A DNA stretch of 64,000 nt from Bacillus sp. V5-8f (GCF_002863565.1 NZ_PGUW01000011.1:124001-188000), one strand, 5' to 3'. Positions 33,410 to 43,000 are shown, counted from the first letter of the stretch. Numbers and translations: made by a program. The notes: a model not told the origin generated them from the letters alone.

Positions 33410-34894
33410 GTGACTCTTCGTAATTTCATCGAAGTTCACATTTCTCCTGACCATGAATTTCCAGCGGAGGCTGACCTGATCCTCCCGGAAATCGTCGTTA
33501 ATAAACACATGATGAAGGATAACCAGCCAATTAAGCTTTGTTATGGTTTAAAGGAAATAGCCCTGCACTTCCAGCCTGGGAACTCATTTATGGTAAAAGA
33601 GTCCGCTTCCAAGTTTCTTCACTTGGATCCTGATGGGCAAATGTTCGGGTTCCACTATGACAGAAAGGCGCGGCGGTTGGTCATAGGCCCACTTATAGGA
33701 ATTCTCATGTCCGGTGTATCCAAGACAGGTGAAGAAGTATTTGGCGGGATGACGGATTTCTGTTTGGAAGTAGCTGAGAAAAGCAGAAGCAGGGGGGGAA
33801 GAGCGGTTTTTTTTACCCTTGAACAGATTAATGAAAATACCGAAACTATTGAGGGCTGGATTTATAGTAACCAAAAATGGATTCAAAGCGTTTTTCCCAC
33901 ACCCTATTGCGTCCATAACCGAATTAGTTCACGGAGGCAGGAAAAAAAAGAAGAAACGCAGATGAAAATAAATCTCTTAAAACAAAGAGGGGTTTTCTTT
34001 TATAATGATAAATTCCTCGATAAATGGGAGATTGTGCAGCAGTTGAAAACCATAAAGAGTGAAACCGTCTTTTTTCCACATACCACGCTGTATACAGGTC
34101 CTGATTCCCTTAATATAATGGCAAGCAGGTATCAGGAATTATATATAAAACCTTCGGGAGGAAGCCTTGGAAAAGGAATAATCCGGATAAAACGCTATGG
34201 CGAAAGCTATAGTTGCCAATACCAAAAAAATGGAGAAACCATTGCAAAGAAGTATAGGTCTATCACTGACCTTGGACGTATGTTGCAATCACGGATCGGA
34301 TTAAGGCCATACGTTATCCAGCAGGGTATCGACCTTATTAAACAAAATGGAAGGATTGTAGATTTTCGGGCCCTTGTACAAAAAAACAAGAATGGGAAGT
34401 GGGCCATCACGTCCATCGTAGGACGGAGAGGTCCTGAGGAAAGCATTGTGTCCAATGTTTCGACTGGAGGGACTATATTGGGCTTGCGGGAGGCGTTAGA
34501 ATCTTCCAATGCTCCATGGCTGCCAGTTGACCAGGTTGTCAGTGTTCTTAAAAACAAAGCGCTTAAGTTGGCAGAAGTATTTGAAATCGGAGCGGTGGGT
34601 AATTACGCGGAACTTGGCATTGATTTTGCTGTAGATCAATCCGGAAGGGTATGGGTACTGGAAATAAATTCAAAACCTTCAAAAGCTGTCCACTCGGTTG
34701 GCAGCCAGGTGAAAGGGGCGCGCCCATCCGTGAAACGGTTAATCGATTTCTGTTTTTACCAGAGCGGGTTCCAAAAGCATAGCAGGAAAAAACAGTCAAA
34801 GTCTCGAGGTCCCCGCCCAGCGTTAGGAGGATTAAAGGAAAATGGAGAAATCATTGGACTACCTGGGAATACTGGCAACTCCAAAACAATCTAA
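33410..34894 (+). CDS. YheC/YheD-family ATP-grasp protein (first of three)
   Basis: 494 residues. The C-terminal half is an ATP-grasp fold: PSGGSLGKGII (about 248-259) is the flexible phosphate loop, DFRALVQKN a substrate strand, and ELGIDF (from 401) with EINSKP (418-423) the Mg-binding Glu/Asn pair. The N-terminal half is a family-specific beta domain. The GTG start follows AAAGGAGGG. It overlaps the next gene by 53 bases. The family is linked to the Bacillus endospore coat; an amino acid or peptide ligase activity is expected from the fold but unproven. Confidence 0.88.
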   Translation: MTLRNFIEVHISPDHEFPAEADLILPEIVVNKHMMKDNQPIKLCYGLKEIALHFQPGNSFMVKESASKFLHLDPDGQMFGFHYDRKARRLVIGPLIGILMSGVSKTGEEVFGGMTDFCLEVAEKSRSRGGRAVFFTLEQINENTETIEGWIYSNQKWIQSVFPTPYCVHNRISSRRQEKKEETQMKINLLKQRGVFFYNDKFLDKWEIVQQLKTIKSETVFFPHTTLYTGPDSLNIMASRYQELYIKPSGGSLGKGIIRIKRYGESYSCQYQKNGETIAKKYRSITDLGRMLQSRIGLRPYVIQQGIDLIKQNGRIVDFRALVQKNKNGKWAITSIVGRRGPEESIVSNVSTGGTILGLREALESSNAPWLPVDQVVSVLKNKALKLAEVFEIGAVGNYAELGIDFAVDQSGRVWVLEINSKPSKAVHSVGSQVKGARPSVKRLIDFCFYQSGFQKHSRKKQSKSRGPRPALGGLKENGEIIGLPGNTGNSKTI

Positions 34895-35948
34895 TCCACC
34901 TTTTACCAGGGAAGCATTTTATAAATTATTATCGATTGAAGGCATGAGCATCGGTTTGCCTGTCTATGTATTTCTTCCTGAAGGTGTGGATATGCAAAAC
35001 AAGATGGTAACTGGTTATAGGTATCTTCCACAGCAAGAATTATGGGAAATGAAAATCTTCCCCCTTCCATCGATTGTTTATGATTGTCTATGGGGGCGAA
35101 GGAAATACAGGACACAGCTCAAGTGGCTGAAGGAGCAGCCAGATGTCACTTTCCTGAATCATTTCCTTCGAAACAAAATAACTACGTACAAATCCCTTGT
35201 AAAGAATGAGGAATTGGCTTCATTCTTGCCTCCTACCAAATTAATCACTTCCCAGAACGTAATAAACGAAATGCTTCAAGTCTACGGTATGGTTGTGATT
35301 AAACCTGTTCAAAGCACTAGTGGCAAGGGTGTTATGAAGATTACCTCAAATCAGACCGCCCATCTGGCAGAAGGAAGAGACCTAAAAAATAACATTTTTC
35401 GGGTACGATTCGAAAATAAGGAATCTTTATTAAAATGGATCGAGAAATTGCCTAAAGTAAAAAGACTTGTACAGCCCTATCTTCACCTGTCAACTCCGGA
35501 GGGTACTCCCTTTGATATTCGGGTGCTTGTACAAAAGAATGACAAGGGGCAATGGGTTGAGACGGGAAGAGCATTGCGTTCGGGGGTACTAAATGGGTTA
35601 ACCTCAAACTTGTGCGGAGGCGGGCAAGCCACCACTGTTTCTCCTTTTTTGGAAAGAATGTTTGATGAGCAACAAAGGATAGAAATAGAGGGAAAAATAA
35701 GCAGGATTATCCATAACCTTCCTTCTTACATTGAAAATAAGCATGGCCGGATGGTTGAGCTCGGCCTTGATATCGGTATAGACAGGAAAGGAAAAGTATG
35801 GATCATCGAAGTGAACTCAAAACCTGGAAGAAATTCCTTCAAAAAAATTGATAATGGCGCAAAGTACAAAACCGCCTTAACATCCCCCATTAAATATGCC
35901 CGCTACCTATTGAATAGAAAACAACAAGAGAAAGGTCAAGTGCCATGA
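34842..35948 (+). CDS. YheC/YheD-family ATP-grasp protein (second of three)
   Basis: 368 residues. ATP-grasp motifs are PVQSTSGKGVMKI, FDIRVLVQKND and ELGLDIGIDRKG followed by EVNSKPGR. It lacks most of the N-terminal domain of its neighbours, so it is YheC-like in size. The ATG follows TAGGAGG and lies inside the end of the first gene. Its own stop overlaps the start of the third gene (ATGA), so the three are translationally coupled. Function as for the first gene. Confidence 0.88.
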   Translation: MEKSLDYLGILATPKQSNPPFTREAFYKLLSIEGMSIGLPVYVFLPEGVDMQNKMVTGYRYLPQQELWEMKIFPLPSIVYDCLWGRRKYRTQLKWLKEQPDVTFLNHFLRNKITTYKSLVKNEELASFLPPTKLITSQNVINEMLQVYGMVVIKPVQSTSGKGVMKITSNQTAHLAEGRDLKNNIFRVRFENKESLLKWIEKLPKVKRLVQPYLHLSTPEGTPFDIRVLVQKNDKGQWVETGRALRSGVLNGLTSNLCGGGQATTVSPFLERMFDEQQRIEIEGKISRIIHNLPSYIENKHGRMVELGLDIGIDRKGKVWIIEVNSKPGRNSFKKIDNGAKYKTALTSPIKYARYLLNRKQQEKGQVP

Positions 35949-37273
35949 TTTGTAAAGGAACGCTGTCAATACAATCGCTAAATGGAACCTGGGGCCTTCA
36001 CTTACCCTCAACTGGTTTTTGTAAGGAGTTGTTAGAGAAGAAAGAATTAATGATTAAATTAGGAAAATGGAAGAAGACCGTGATCATTACAGAGAAGATG
36101 CCAAACGAAACCGCGTTGCGGTCGGAAATTTATATACACAAACAGTCGGACTCCTATGAAATTGGTCCCTTTATCGGCATTCTTACAGTTTCAGGAGAAG
36201 ATTCCTTCCTAGGAAACAGATCTAATTTTACCGATATTATCGAGACAGGACGAAAGCTCGGGGCACTTGCCTATGTCATCGCAGTAGAAGATATCGATTG
36301 GGAGTCGGGAACAGTAGTCGGATCGATATTTGACGATGAAAGGAAAATATGGGTAAGGCAATCGATGCCGTTCCCACATATCGTCTATAATCGTATTCCT
36401 AACAGGACTGCAGAGAACAAACAGCATGTAAAATCCACCCTGGAAAAGCTTTCTGCTTTGAAAACCATTACTTTATATAATCCGCATTTCTTCGAAAAGT
36501 CCCAGTTATACGATATTTTACAAAAAGACAAAAAAGTTTCGGTTTTTCTTCCAGAAACGGTTTCCTTTTCTCGGGAAAACTTAGTGAATATGGCTGCTAA
36601 ACACCCCATTTTATACATGAAACCTACAAATGGCAAAGCCGGACGGGGCATTTACCAACTGCAGAGAAAAGATGATCGTTTCGTCCTTCAATACCAATTG
36701 AAGAAAAAGAAGATAAACAGATTCTATCAAACTGTTTACGGATTATATGATGCTGTTAGAAGAATAATGAAGGAGCCCTATTTAATTCAACAAGGAATTT
36801 GCCTGGCCACTTATCAGGAAAGGATTTTTGACATCCGGGCACTTGCCCAAAAGGATGGCCAAGGAGAATGGGGGATTACAGGCATGGGTATCCGGATTGC
36901 AGGTATTGGGGGAATCACCACCCATGTTCCCCGCGGCGGTACTATAGGAGATCCAGAAAATATTTTGTCTGCTGTATTTCCCGAGACCGATAGTAAAAGC
37001 ATGATAAAATCTATCCATGATATGGTGCTCACGATTGCTCGAGTGCTTGAAAAGGAGTGGCCGACACTTGCTGAATGCTCAATGGATATTGGTATCGACA
37101 AGTCGGGGAAAATGTGGTTTATCGAAGCCAATTCCAAACCAGAAAAGTTTGACGAACCCCACATCCGAAACCTCTCCCTAAAACGAATCATCGAATTTGC
37201 CCAGCATAAATCAGGCTTCCAAAAAGGCAGCAACACACAAAAAAACGATAAAAGTCATATCGACCGAACATGA
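35945..37273 (+). CDS. YheC/YheD-family ATP-grasp protein (third of three)
   Basis: 442 residues. The ATP-grasp half has PTNGKAGRGIYQL, FDIRALAQKDG and ECSMDIGIDKSG with EANSKPEK. The N-terminal domain resembles that of the first gene, so genes one and three are the longer YheD-like type. It overlaps the second gene by four bases and ends at a strong terminator. Three copies in tandem are more than the usual yheC-yheD pair and may make a multi-step or multi-substrate ligase set. Confidence 0.87.
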   Translation: MICKGTLSIQSLNGTWGLHLPSTGFCKELLEKKELMIKLGKWKKTVIITEKMPNETALRSEIYIHKQSDSYEIGPFIGILTVSGEDSFLGNRSNFTDIIETGRKLGALAYVIAVEDIDWESGTVVGSIFDDERKIWVRQSMPFPHIVYNRIPNRTAENKQHVKSTLEKLSALKTITLYNPHFFEKSQLYDILQKDKKVSVFLPETVSFSRENLVNMAAKHPILYMKPTNGKAGRGIYQLQRKDDRFVLQYQLKKKKINRFYQTVYGLYDAVRRIMKEPYLIQQGICLATYQERIFDIRALAQKDGQGEWGITGMGIRIAGIGGITTHVPRGGTIGDPENILSAVFPETDSKSMIKSIHDMVLTIARVLEKEWPTLAECSMDIGIDKSGKMWFIEANSKPEKFDEPHIRNLSLKRIIEFAQHKSGFQKGSNTQKNDKSHIDRT

Positions 37274-37274
37274 C

Positions 37275-37310
37275 AAAGGCAGGGACAAAAAACACTTCCC
37301 TGCCTTTTGT
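37275..37310 (+). terminator. Rho-independent terminator
   Basis: AAAGGCAGGGA pairs with TCCCTGCCTTT, followed by TGTG; it ends the ATP-grasp operon. Confidence 0.8.
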
Positions 37311-37326
37311 GTTGAATGTGTCTGTT

Positions 37327-37396
37327 GGGGTCAGACCCCCAGTGTGGTGAAGCGATAAAGCATCAAAGGGGGTCAGACCCCCAATGCGGTAAAAGC
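37327..37396. repeat. GGGGTC-family repeat, copy 2 (tandem palindrome form)
   Basis: Two direct copies of GGGGTCAGACCCCC (37327-37340 and 37369-37382), each a near-perfect palindrome. They are separated by AGTGTGGTGAAGCG and ATAAAGCATCAAA; a partial unit AATGCGGTAAAAGC follows. The layout closely matches copy 3 at 42949. Confidence 0.85.
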
Positions 37397-37434
37397 AAAT
37401 TGTGTCGAATAGGATAGATGTCAATGAACCTCTA

Positions 37435-38622
37435 TTAATATAAATCTATCAGGTTTCTGAGTTCAAGGATGAATTCAGAGCATTTTTTTTCGGCAATTCC
37501 CGTATTGCCAGTTATGATTACATAGCCGTATTCTCTGTTGGCGATCACATCCATGTTTCGGTTTATGTGTAATTCGAAGCCTGCAGGCTTATAGTGCTGG
37601 ATCAGCTTATGGTAGTTTCGTATGTTTTTTATTTTCCCGGATTTCGGAAAGCTTAACTTGTGGGCTGCCACTGGTACATTTTTGGGCATGGGGAATTCAA
37701 CCTTCATTCCGCTGGCAAGAGCAACAGAAGCTTTAACAAGATCAATGCCGGTGTGTGCCAATATTGTTTCCGGAAGGACGGTGCCGCCTGCCCGGGCGCC
37801 AATCTCAATGATATGCGGCTTACCCTTTTTATCCAGACTGATATCAATTGTACTGGGGCCATTCATAATCCCCAGACTGCGCAGAGCCTTTGAACATTCC
37901 TCCTCAATAGCCCTAATTTCTTCCGGTGAGAGGGAGATTGGAAAGGAATGGCCAAGCGACACAAATGTTGGAGAGTACGTTTTTCGAGAGATAAAACATT
38001 TTACTAATTCGCCATCTATACTGAACCCTTGCGCTCCGAGTTGTTGTCCATTAACGAATTTTTCAACGATGACCTTTTGGTTGTTTGCACGCTTTAGAGC
38101 CTTTGCCACTGCTTTGTCAAATTGTTTAATTCTTTCAATCTTTGTAATTCCGATGCTGCCTCTTTGATCGGAAGGTTTAACGATGAAGGGAGAATCCAGC
38201 AGGTCTATTTCAAGCTCGGCCCTTACCTTTTCAAGTTCCTCTTTATTTTCAATTTTATAGAAAGGCTCAGGCATTACGATCCCATCACGCTTAAAGGCCT
38301 GTTTCATTACATATTTATCCCTTACGGTTTCGCCTATGCCCTCGCCCTGCTTGGGGAGGTGTAACGCCTCATTTAGATAACAAACGGTTGCCACATACAG
38401 CTCGTTTCTGGTCATACTGCCTACAACATTGTATTTTCTTGCTATGTTTTCGACACATTCCAGACAATTTGGATCTTCCACTTCAAAATAGTTAGCCCGC
38501 CTTGCAGCGACTGCGTTTTTGTCAGGGTCAATCACTAAAACCCTAAGGCCTAACTCCTGCGCTTTCCTGATGACTGGCAGGGAGTTTTGGGTACCACCCA
38601 GGACGAGAAAAACCGGCTGCAT
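37435..38622 (-). CDS. ATP-grasp ligase of carboxylase/CarB-like type
   Basis: 395 residues from the ATG at 38622, which follows AAAGGGTGGATG; an upstream in-frame ATG at 38706 has no site. An N-terminal Rossmann-like pre-ATP domain (FLVLGGTQNSLPVIRKAQELG) is followed by an ATP-grasp domain (FIVKPSDQRGSIGI, then HIIEIGARAGGTVLPE, with the Mg-binding Glu). The layout is that of PurK / biotin carboxylase / dipeptide-ligase relatives. Substrate unknown. It is convergent with the YheC/D operon and may be functionally linked. Confidence 0.82.
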   Translation of the reverse strand: MQPVFLVLGGTQNSLPVIRKAQELGLRVLVIDPDKNAVAARRANYFEVEDPNCLECVENIARKYNVVGSMTRNELYVATVCYLNEALHLPKQGEGIGETVRDKYVMKQAFKRDGIVMPEPFYKIENKEELEKVRAELEIDLLDSPFIVKPSDQRGSIGITKIERIKQFDKAVAKALKRANNQKVIVEKFVNGQQLGAQGFSIDGELVKCFISRKTYSPTFVSLGHSFPISLSPEEIRAIEEECSKALRSLGIMNGPSTIDISLDKKGKPHIIEIGARAGGTVLPETILAHTGIDLVKASVALASGMKVEFPMPKNVPVAAHKLSFPKSGKIKNIRNYHKLIQHYKPAGFELHINRNMDVIANREYGYVIITGNTGIAEKKCSEFILELRNLIDLY

Positions 38623-38789
38623 ATCATCCACCCTTTCCTTCTTGTGCAATCGTCCCTTATTAATATTGGTATGAATTTTCCATAAAAATGGTTTCACTTT
38701 CAGCAAAGTATTATTGAGTCTCCAGCCCTTAAAAATAACGAAAACTTCATGTATAATTATGAATATTAAAGGTTTTTGGAGTTGAAAAT

Positions 38790-39773
38790 ATGGTAACCAT
38801 TGCAGATATAGCTAAAATCGCCGGCGTTTCCAAGAGCACAGTATCGCGGTACTTGAATGGAGGCTCCATCAGTGATGCCACCCGGAAAAAAATTGAACGT
38901 GTGATCGAGGAAAACAGTTATTCCCCAAACAAATTTGCCCAAAGCCTGAAAGCCAAAAAAACCAATATCATCGGCACCATTGTCCCACGTCTTGACTCGT
39001 TTGCGACTTCACAAACCTTGATCGGGATTGATGAACAGCTTCGCGAGCTCGACTGCCAACTAGTGATATCCAATTCAAGCCAGGATTTGCAGCGTGAAAT
39101 AGAGAACATTTACAGCCTGGCAAAACAAAAGATTGCTGGAATTATTCTGCTTGCTACTGAAATCACAGACCTGCATTTGGAAGCATTCAGACAGGTTCAA
39201 ATTCCGGTTATCCTGGTTGGGCAGCAGCATGATCAGTTTCATAGCATTATTCATAAAGATTATGAAGCAGCGTATGAGCTTGGGAAACATGTCTTACAGA
39301 AAGGCCATCGGAATATCGCTTATCTTGGCGTTACGGAAAAAGACATTGCCGTAGGAGTCAAACGAAAAGAAGGCTTCAAAAAAGCGGTGAAGGAGCAGTC
39401 GAATGCCACTGTGAACTATTATGAAACGAGCTTCAATATAGAAGCTTCAATGAAAAAGGTGCCTGAAATAATTAAGGAGCACCAGCCTTCGATTATTGTT
39501 TGTGCCACGGATAATATTGCTCTTGGTGCGTTAAAGGCGGCCTATATGAAAGGGCAGCGCGTACCGAAGGACCTGTCGATTACAGGTTTCGGCGGCTATG
39601 ATGTCACAGAAATCACATATCCGGGGATCACGACGGCAAAGTTTTTTTATAAAGAAGCCGGTAATCTAGCGGCAAAGGATATTGTAAAGCTAGTAAACGG
39701 GGAAGAGTTAGAAAAAATTAAGTTTACAAAATATAAAATTATTGATAGGGAAAGCGTTGACAATCTTTTGTGA
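38790..39773 (+). CDS. scrR: LacI-family sucrose operon repressor
   Basis: 327 residues. Helix-turn-helix at residues 3-25 (TIADIAKIAGVSKSTVSRYL) and a LacI periplasmic-binding-type effector domain. It precedes a complete sucrose PTS operon whose leader carries four copies of GGAACCGGTTCC, which suits a LacI-type dimer. TTGGAG precedes the ATG. The effector is probably fructose or a fructose phosphate as in other ScrR proteins. The downstream operon promoter starts inside this gene's 3' end. Confidence 0.9.
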   Translation: MVTIADIAKIAGVSKSTVSRYLNGGSISDATRKKIERVIEENSYSPNKFAQSLKAKKTNIIGTIVPRLDSFATSQTLIGIDEQLRELDCQLVISNSSQDLQREIENIYSLAKQKIAGIILLATEITDLHLEAFRQVQIPVILVGQQHDQFHSIIHKDYEAAYELGKHVLQKGHRNIAYLGVTEKDIAVGVKRKEGFKKAVKEQSNATVNYYETSFNIEASMKKVPEIIKEHQPSIIVCATDNIALGALKAAYMKGQRVPKDLSITGFGGYDVTEITYPGITTAKFFYKEAGNLAAKDIVKLVNGEELEKIKFTKYKIIDRESVDNLL

Positions 39774-39785
39774 GAATCATATAAT
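39757..39785 (+). promoter_or_regulatory. Sucrose operon promoter
   Basis: TTGACA (39757-39762), 17 bases, TATAAT (39780-39785): consensus at both hexamers. The -35 lies within the last codons of scrR and the predicted start point (about 39792) is inside operator 1. Confidence 0.8.
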
Positions 39786-39789
39786 AACT

Positions 39790-39910
39790 GAAACCGGTTC
39801 CAACCATATAAAATGAAATGGAACCGGTTCCGATACAGTCATTATTATTTTTTTAAAATAAAGTGGAACCGGTTCCGCACCTTTTTTTAACAAAGTTTGG
39901 AACCGGTTTC
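39790..39910. promoter_or_regulatory. Four ScrR operators in the sucrose operon leader
   Basis: Palindromes at 39790-39801 (GAAACCGGTTCC), 39820-39831 and 39865-39876 (both GGAACCGGTTCC) and 39899-39910 (GGAACCGGTTTC). Centres are 30, 45 and 34 bases apart. Operator 1 covers the predicted start point and the rest lie in the untranslated leader, so they would block initiation and could loop together. Confidence 0.85.
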
Positions 39911-39937
39911 TCCACATGATGTGAGGGTGAGGAGCAG

Positions 39938-41368
39938 ATGAATTATAACAACATCGCACAAGAAATTTTGGAAGCCATCGGCGGAAAAGAAAATGTCGAT
40001 GCAGCAGCGCATTGTGCCACCAGATTACGCTTGGTATTACACGATGAAGGAATTGTTGACCAAACAAAACTGGACGGAATGGATGTAGTAAAAGGGACAT
40101 TCTCCACTGGGGGGCAATTCCAAGTCATATTGGGATCAGGTACTGTAAATGAAGTATACAAAGAATTTGCCAAGCTGACCGGTCAAGCTGAAATGTCCAC
40201 CAAGGATGTCAGTAAAGCTGGAGCAAAGAAAATGAATCCGCTTCAACGGTTCGTAAAAATGTTGTCGGATATTTTTGTACCAATCATTCCGGCAATCGTG
40301 GCCGGCGGTTTATTAATGGGATTAAACAACTTGCTTACAGCCCAGGACTTTTTTATTGAAGGGAAGTCTTTGATTGAGGCTTATCCTGAAATGGCGGATC
40401 TTGCAGCTTTGATCAATACGTTTGCCAACGCGGCATTTGTATTCTTGCCGATTTTAATCGGGTTTTCCGCAACCCAGCGCTTTGGGGGAAATCCATATTT
40501 GGGAGCGGCGCTGGGTATGCTGATGGTTCACCCTGATTTGTTAAATGGCTATGGCTACGCAGATGCCGTTGCAAAAGGCGAAGTGCCGTTCTGGAAAATT
40601 TTCGGCCTCGAAATTGAAAAGGTTGGTTATCAGGGCAGTGTGCTTCCTGTATTGGTTTCTTCCTTTATTTTAGCTAAAATTGAAACATTCTTAAGAAGAA
40701 GAGTTCCTTCTTTCCTAGATAACTTAGTAACGCCTTTATTATCCATTTTTATTACCGGAGTTCTAACGTTTACTCTAGTGGGGCCTTTCACACGAAGTGC
40801 GGGGAACCTGCTCACTGATGGGCTCGTGTGGCTATATGATACAACAGGCTTTGTTGGTGGTGCCATCTTCGGTCTTTTATACGCGCCGATTGTTATTACA
40901 GGTATGCATCATAGCTTCATAGCGGTAGAAACCCAGCTGCTTGCTGATATGGCAAAAACGGGTGGATCCTTCATCTTTCCAATTGCTGCAATGTCCAATG
41001 TCGCACAAGGAGCAGCAACGCTTGCAGTACTCCTTCTCGCACGTGACGCGAAAGTAAAAGGTACCGCTTCTGCAGCAGGGATATCAGCGCTTCTAGGCAT
41101 CACCGAACCGGCAATGTTCGGGGTGAACCTGAAATTGAAGTATCCGTTTATTGGAGCGATTTCAGGAGCGGCGGTTGGTTCTGCATTCGTTGCTTTATTC
41201 AAAGTAAAAGCGATCGCTTTGGGTGCTGCTGGCCTTCCGGGTATCATCTCCATTAAACCGGGAACAATCACCTTCTATATTGTTGGTATGGCGATTACAT
41301 TTGCGGTTGCATTCCTTGTGACGATCGTACTTGGAAAACGTGATGCTAAAAAACAAAAAATAAACTAA
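39938..41368 (+). CDS. scrA: Sucrose-specific PTS enzyme IIBC
   Basis: 476 residues. EIIB domain (residues 1-85) with phosphorylation Cys26 in AHCATRLRL, then an EIIC membrane domain of about ten helices (from about residue 105). No EIIA domain is present, so it should use a general glucose-type EIIA. It takes up sucrose as sucrose-6-phosphate, matching the hydrolase gene next to it. GTGAGG precedes the ATG. Confidence 0.92.
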   Translation: MNYNNIAQEILEAIGGKENVDAAAHCATRLRLVLHDEGIVDQTKLDGMDVVKGTFSTGGQFQVILGSGTVNEVYKEFAKLTGQAEMSTKDVSKAGAKKMNPLQRFVKMLSDIFVPIIPAIVAGGLLMGLNNLLTAQDFFIEGKSLIEAYPEMADLAALINTFANAAFVFLPILIGFSATQRFGGNPYLGAALGMLMVHPDLLNGYGYADAVAKGEVPFWKIFGLEIEKVGYQGSVLPVLVSSFILAKIETFLRRRVPSFLDNLVTPLLSIFITGVLTFTLVGPFTRSAGNLLTDGLVWLYDTTGFVGGAIFGLLYAPIVITGMHHSFIAVETQLLADMAKTGGSFIFPIAAMSNVAQGAATLAVLLLARDAKVKGTASAAGISALLGITEPAMFGVNLKLKYPFIGAISGAAVGSAFVALFKVKAIALGAAGLPGIISIKPGTITFYIVGMAITFAVAFLVTIVLGKRDAKKQKIN

Positions 41369-41384
41369 TAAATAAAAAAAGAAA

Positions 41385-41406
41385 GGGAAATCATAACTGG
41401 TTTCCC
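41385..41406 (+). terminator. Weak intercistronic hairpin
   Basis: GGGAAA pairs with TTTCCC across a 10-nt loop with a broken T-run after it. It may reduce read-through between scrA and scrB or protect the scrA message. Confidence 0.35.
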
Positions 41407-41482
41407 TCCTTTACTTTTAGCTTAGCAAGGTTATACCAAAACATTTTCGATCATTAAGCAATTTCGTAAGGAGAGCAAAATC

Positions 41483-42958
41483 ATGGAATGGACTAGGGAA
41501 AAAAGATACCGGCGGCTTGATGAAGCAAGCCCCGAAGAGATACAGCAATTGACCCATCAAGTGGAGGCATCTCCTTGGCGGCAAACGTTTCATATCCAGC
41601 CGCATACAGGACTTTTAAATGATCCCAACGGTTTTTCATATTATAATGGCTTTTATCATTTATTTTATCAGTGGTTTCCGTTAGGTCCAGTACATGGAAT
41701 GAAATATTGGTACCATGTGAAATCTAAGGACCTCGTCAATTGGGAAGATGTCGGGATAGGCATTGAACCCGATCGGGATTATGATAGCCATGGGGCTTAT
41801 TCGGGAAGTGCTATCGAACATGAAGGCAAACTGTATTTATTTTATACGGGAAACACGCGTAACGAAAATTGGATAAGGCACCCTTACCAATGCCTGGCTG
41901 TCATGGATATAGAAGGTGATATTAGGAAACAAGAGGAGGCAGTAATCCGCAGTGTGCCATCAGGTTATACAGACCATTTCCGTGATCCGAAAATTTGGAA
42001 AGATGGCGAAACATTTTATGCCGTAATCGGGGCCCAGCGTGAGAACCAGACAGGTTGTGTGGTGTTGTATAGTTCTCTGAATCTAACAGATTGGAAATTC
42101 GAAGGAGAACTGGGTACCAACCTAAAAAACTTCGGTTATATGTGGGAATGCCCGGATTATTTTGAAGCCGATGGCCGGGGTGTCTTCATTTTTTCTCCAC
42201 AAGGCATTGAACCTTCGGGTGATGAGTTCCAAAATATCTACCAGTCTGGTTATTTGATTGGTGATCCACTGAACCTGCCCGACAGAACATTTCATCACGG
42301 TGATTTCCGCGAACTGGATAGGGGCTTTGATTTTTATGCTCCCCAAACGATGGCAAGCCCAGACGGGAGACGGATTCTGGTAGGTTGGATGGGGCTTCCG
42401 GACATTGACTACCCGACAGATCAACATGGCTGGGCGCATTGCTTGACCCTTCCACGTGAATTATCCGTCAAAAATGAAAAGCTTGTACAAAAGCCTGTAA
42501 AAGAGTTAGAATTACTGCGGAAACAGGAATTAGCGGCAACATTCGTAGCAGATAACGAAGCAAAAAGCTTAGAGGGCTTTACCGGCACAAGATTTGAACT
42601 TCGATGTGAAATCTCGGATTTTAGCGCTGAAGAGTTCGGTATTGAATTTCGTGCTAGTGGAGACGAGAAGACGGTCATCAAATACGATGCCATCCAGAAA
42701 ACAGCGGTTCTGGACCGCAGCGTTTCAGGCGCACAAGTTGGTGTAGAGCATGGAACCACGAGGTCGTGCAGCGTTGATGCAGACAAGATCGTCTTCCATT
42801 TGTTTGTAGACACATCTTCCGTTGAAATATTTTTGAATGATGGTGAAGAAGTTTTCACTTCAAGGATTTTCCCAGACGCTGGAAGTGACCAAATCCACTT
42901 TTATGCAAAAAACGGAAACGCCACGTTCAACACCCGCAAATGGGATTTGGGGGTCTGA
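41483..42958 (+). CDS. scrB: Sucrose-6-phosphate hydrolase (GH32)
   Basis: 491 residues. The GH32 catalytic triad is visible: nucleophile Asp47 in LLNDPNGF, transition-state stabiliser Asp168 in FRDPK, and acid/base Glu222 in WECPDYF. A C-terminal beta-sandwich follows (from about 345). It splits sucrose-6-phosphate to glucose-6-phosphate and fructose. AAGGAGAG precedes the ATG. The last two codons and the stop lie inside a GGGGTC-family repeat, so that repeat now sets the protein's end. Confidence 0.93.
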   Translation: MEWTREKRYRRLDEASPEEIQQLTHQVEASPWRQTFHIQPHTGLLNDPNGFSYYNGFYHLFYQWFPLGPVHGMKYWYHVKSKDLVNWEDVGIGIEPDRDYDSHGAYSGSAIEHEGKLYLFYTGNTRNENWIRHPYQCLAVMDIEGDIRKQEEAVIRSVPSGYTDHFRDPKIWKDGETFYAVIGAQRENQTGCVVLYSSLNLTDWKFEGELGTNLKNFGYMWECPDYFEADGRGVFIFSPQGIEPSGDEFQNIYQSGYLIGDPLNLPDRTFHHGDFRELDRGFDFYAPQTMASPDGRRILVGWMGLPDIDYPTDQHGWAHCLTLPRELSVKNEKLVQKPVKELELLRKQELAATFVADNEAKSLEGFTGTRFELRCEISDFSAEEFGIEFRASGDEKTVIKYDAIQKTAVLDRSVSGAQVGVEHGTTRSCSVDADKIVFHLFVDTSSVEIFLNDGEEVFTSRIFPDAGSDQIHFYAKNGNATFNTRKWDLGV

Positions 42959-43000
42959 CCCCCGGCGCGGTGACGCGGTAAAGCATGGGGGGCAGACCCT
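42949..43000. repeat. GGGGTC-family repeat, copy 3, spanning the scrB stop
   Basis: GGGGGTCTGACCCCC at 42949-42963, then GGCGCGGTGACGCG and GTAAAGCAT, then GGGGGGCAGACCC. The order of parts matches copy 2. The TGA in the first palindrome is the scrB stop codon. Confidence 0.85.
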
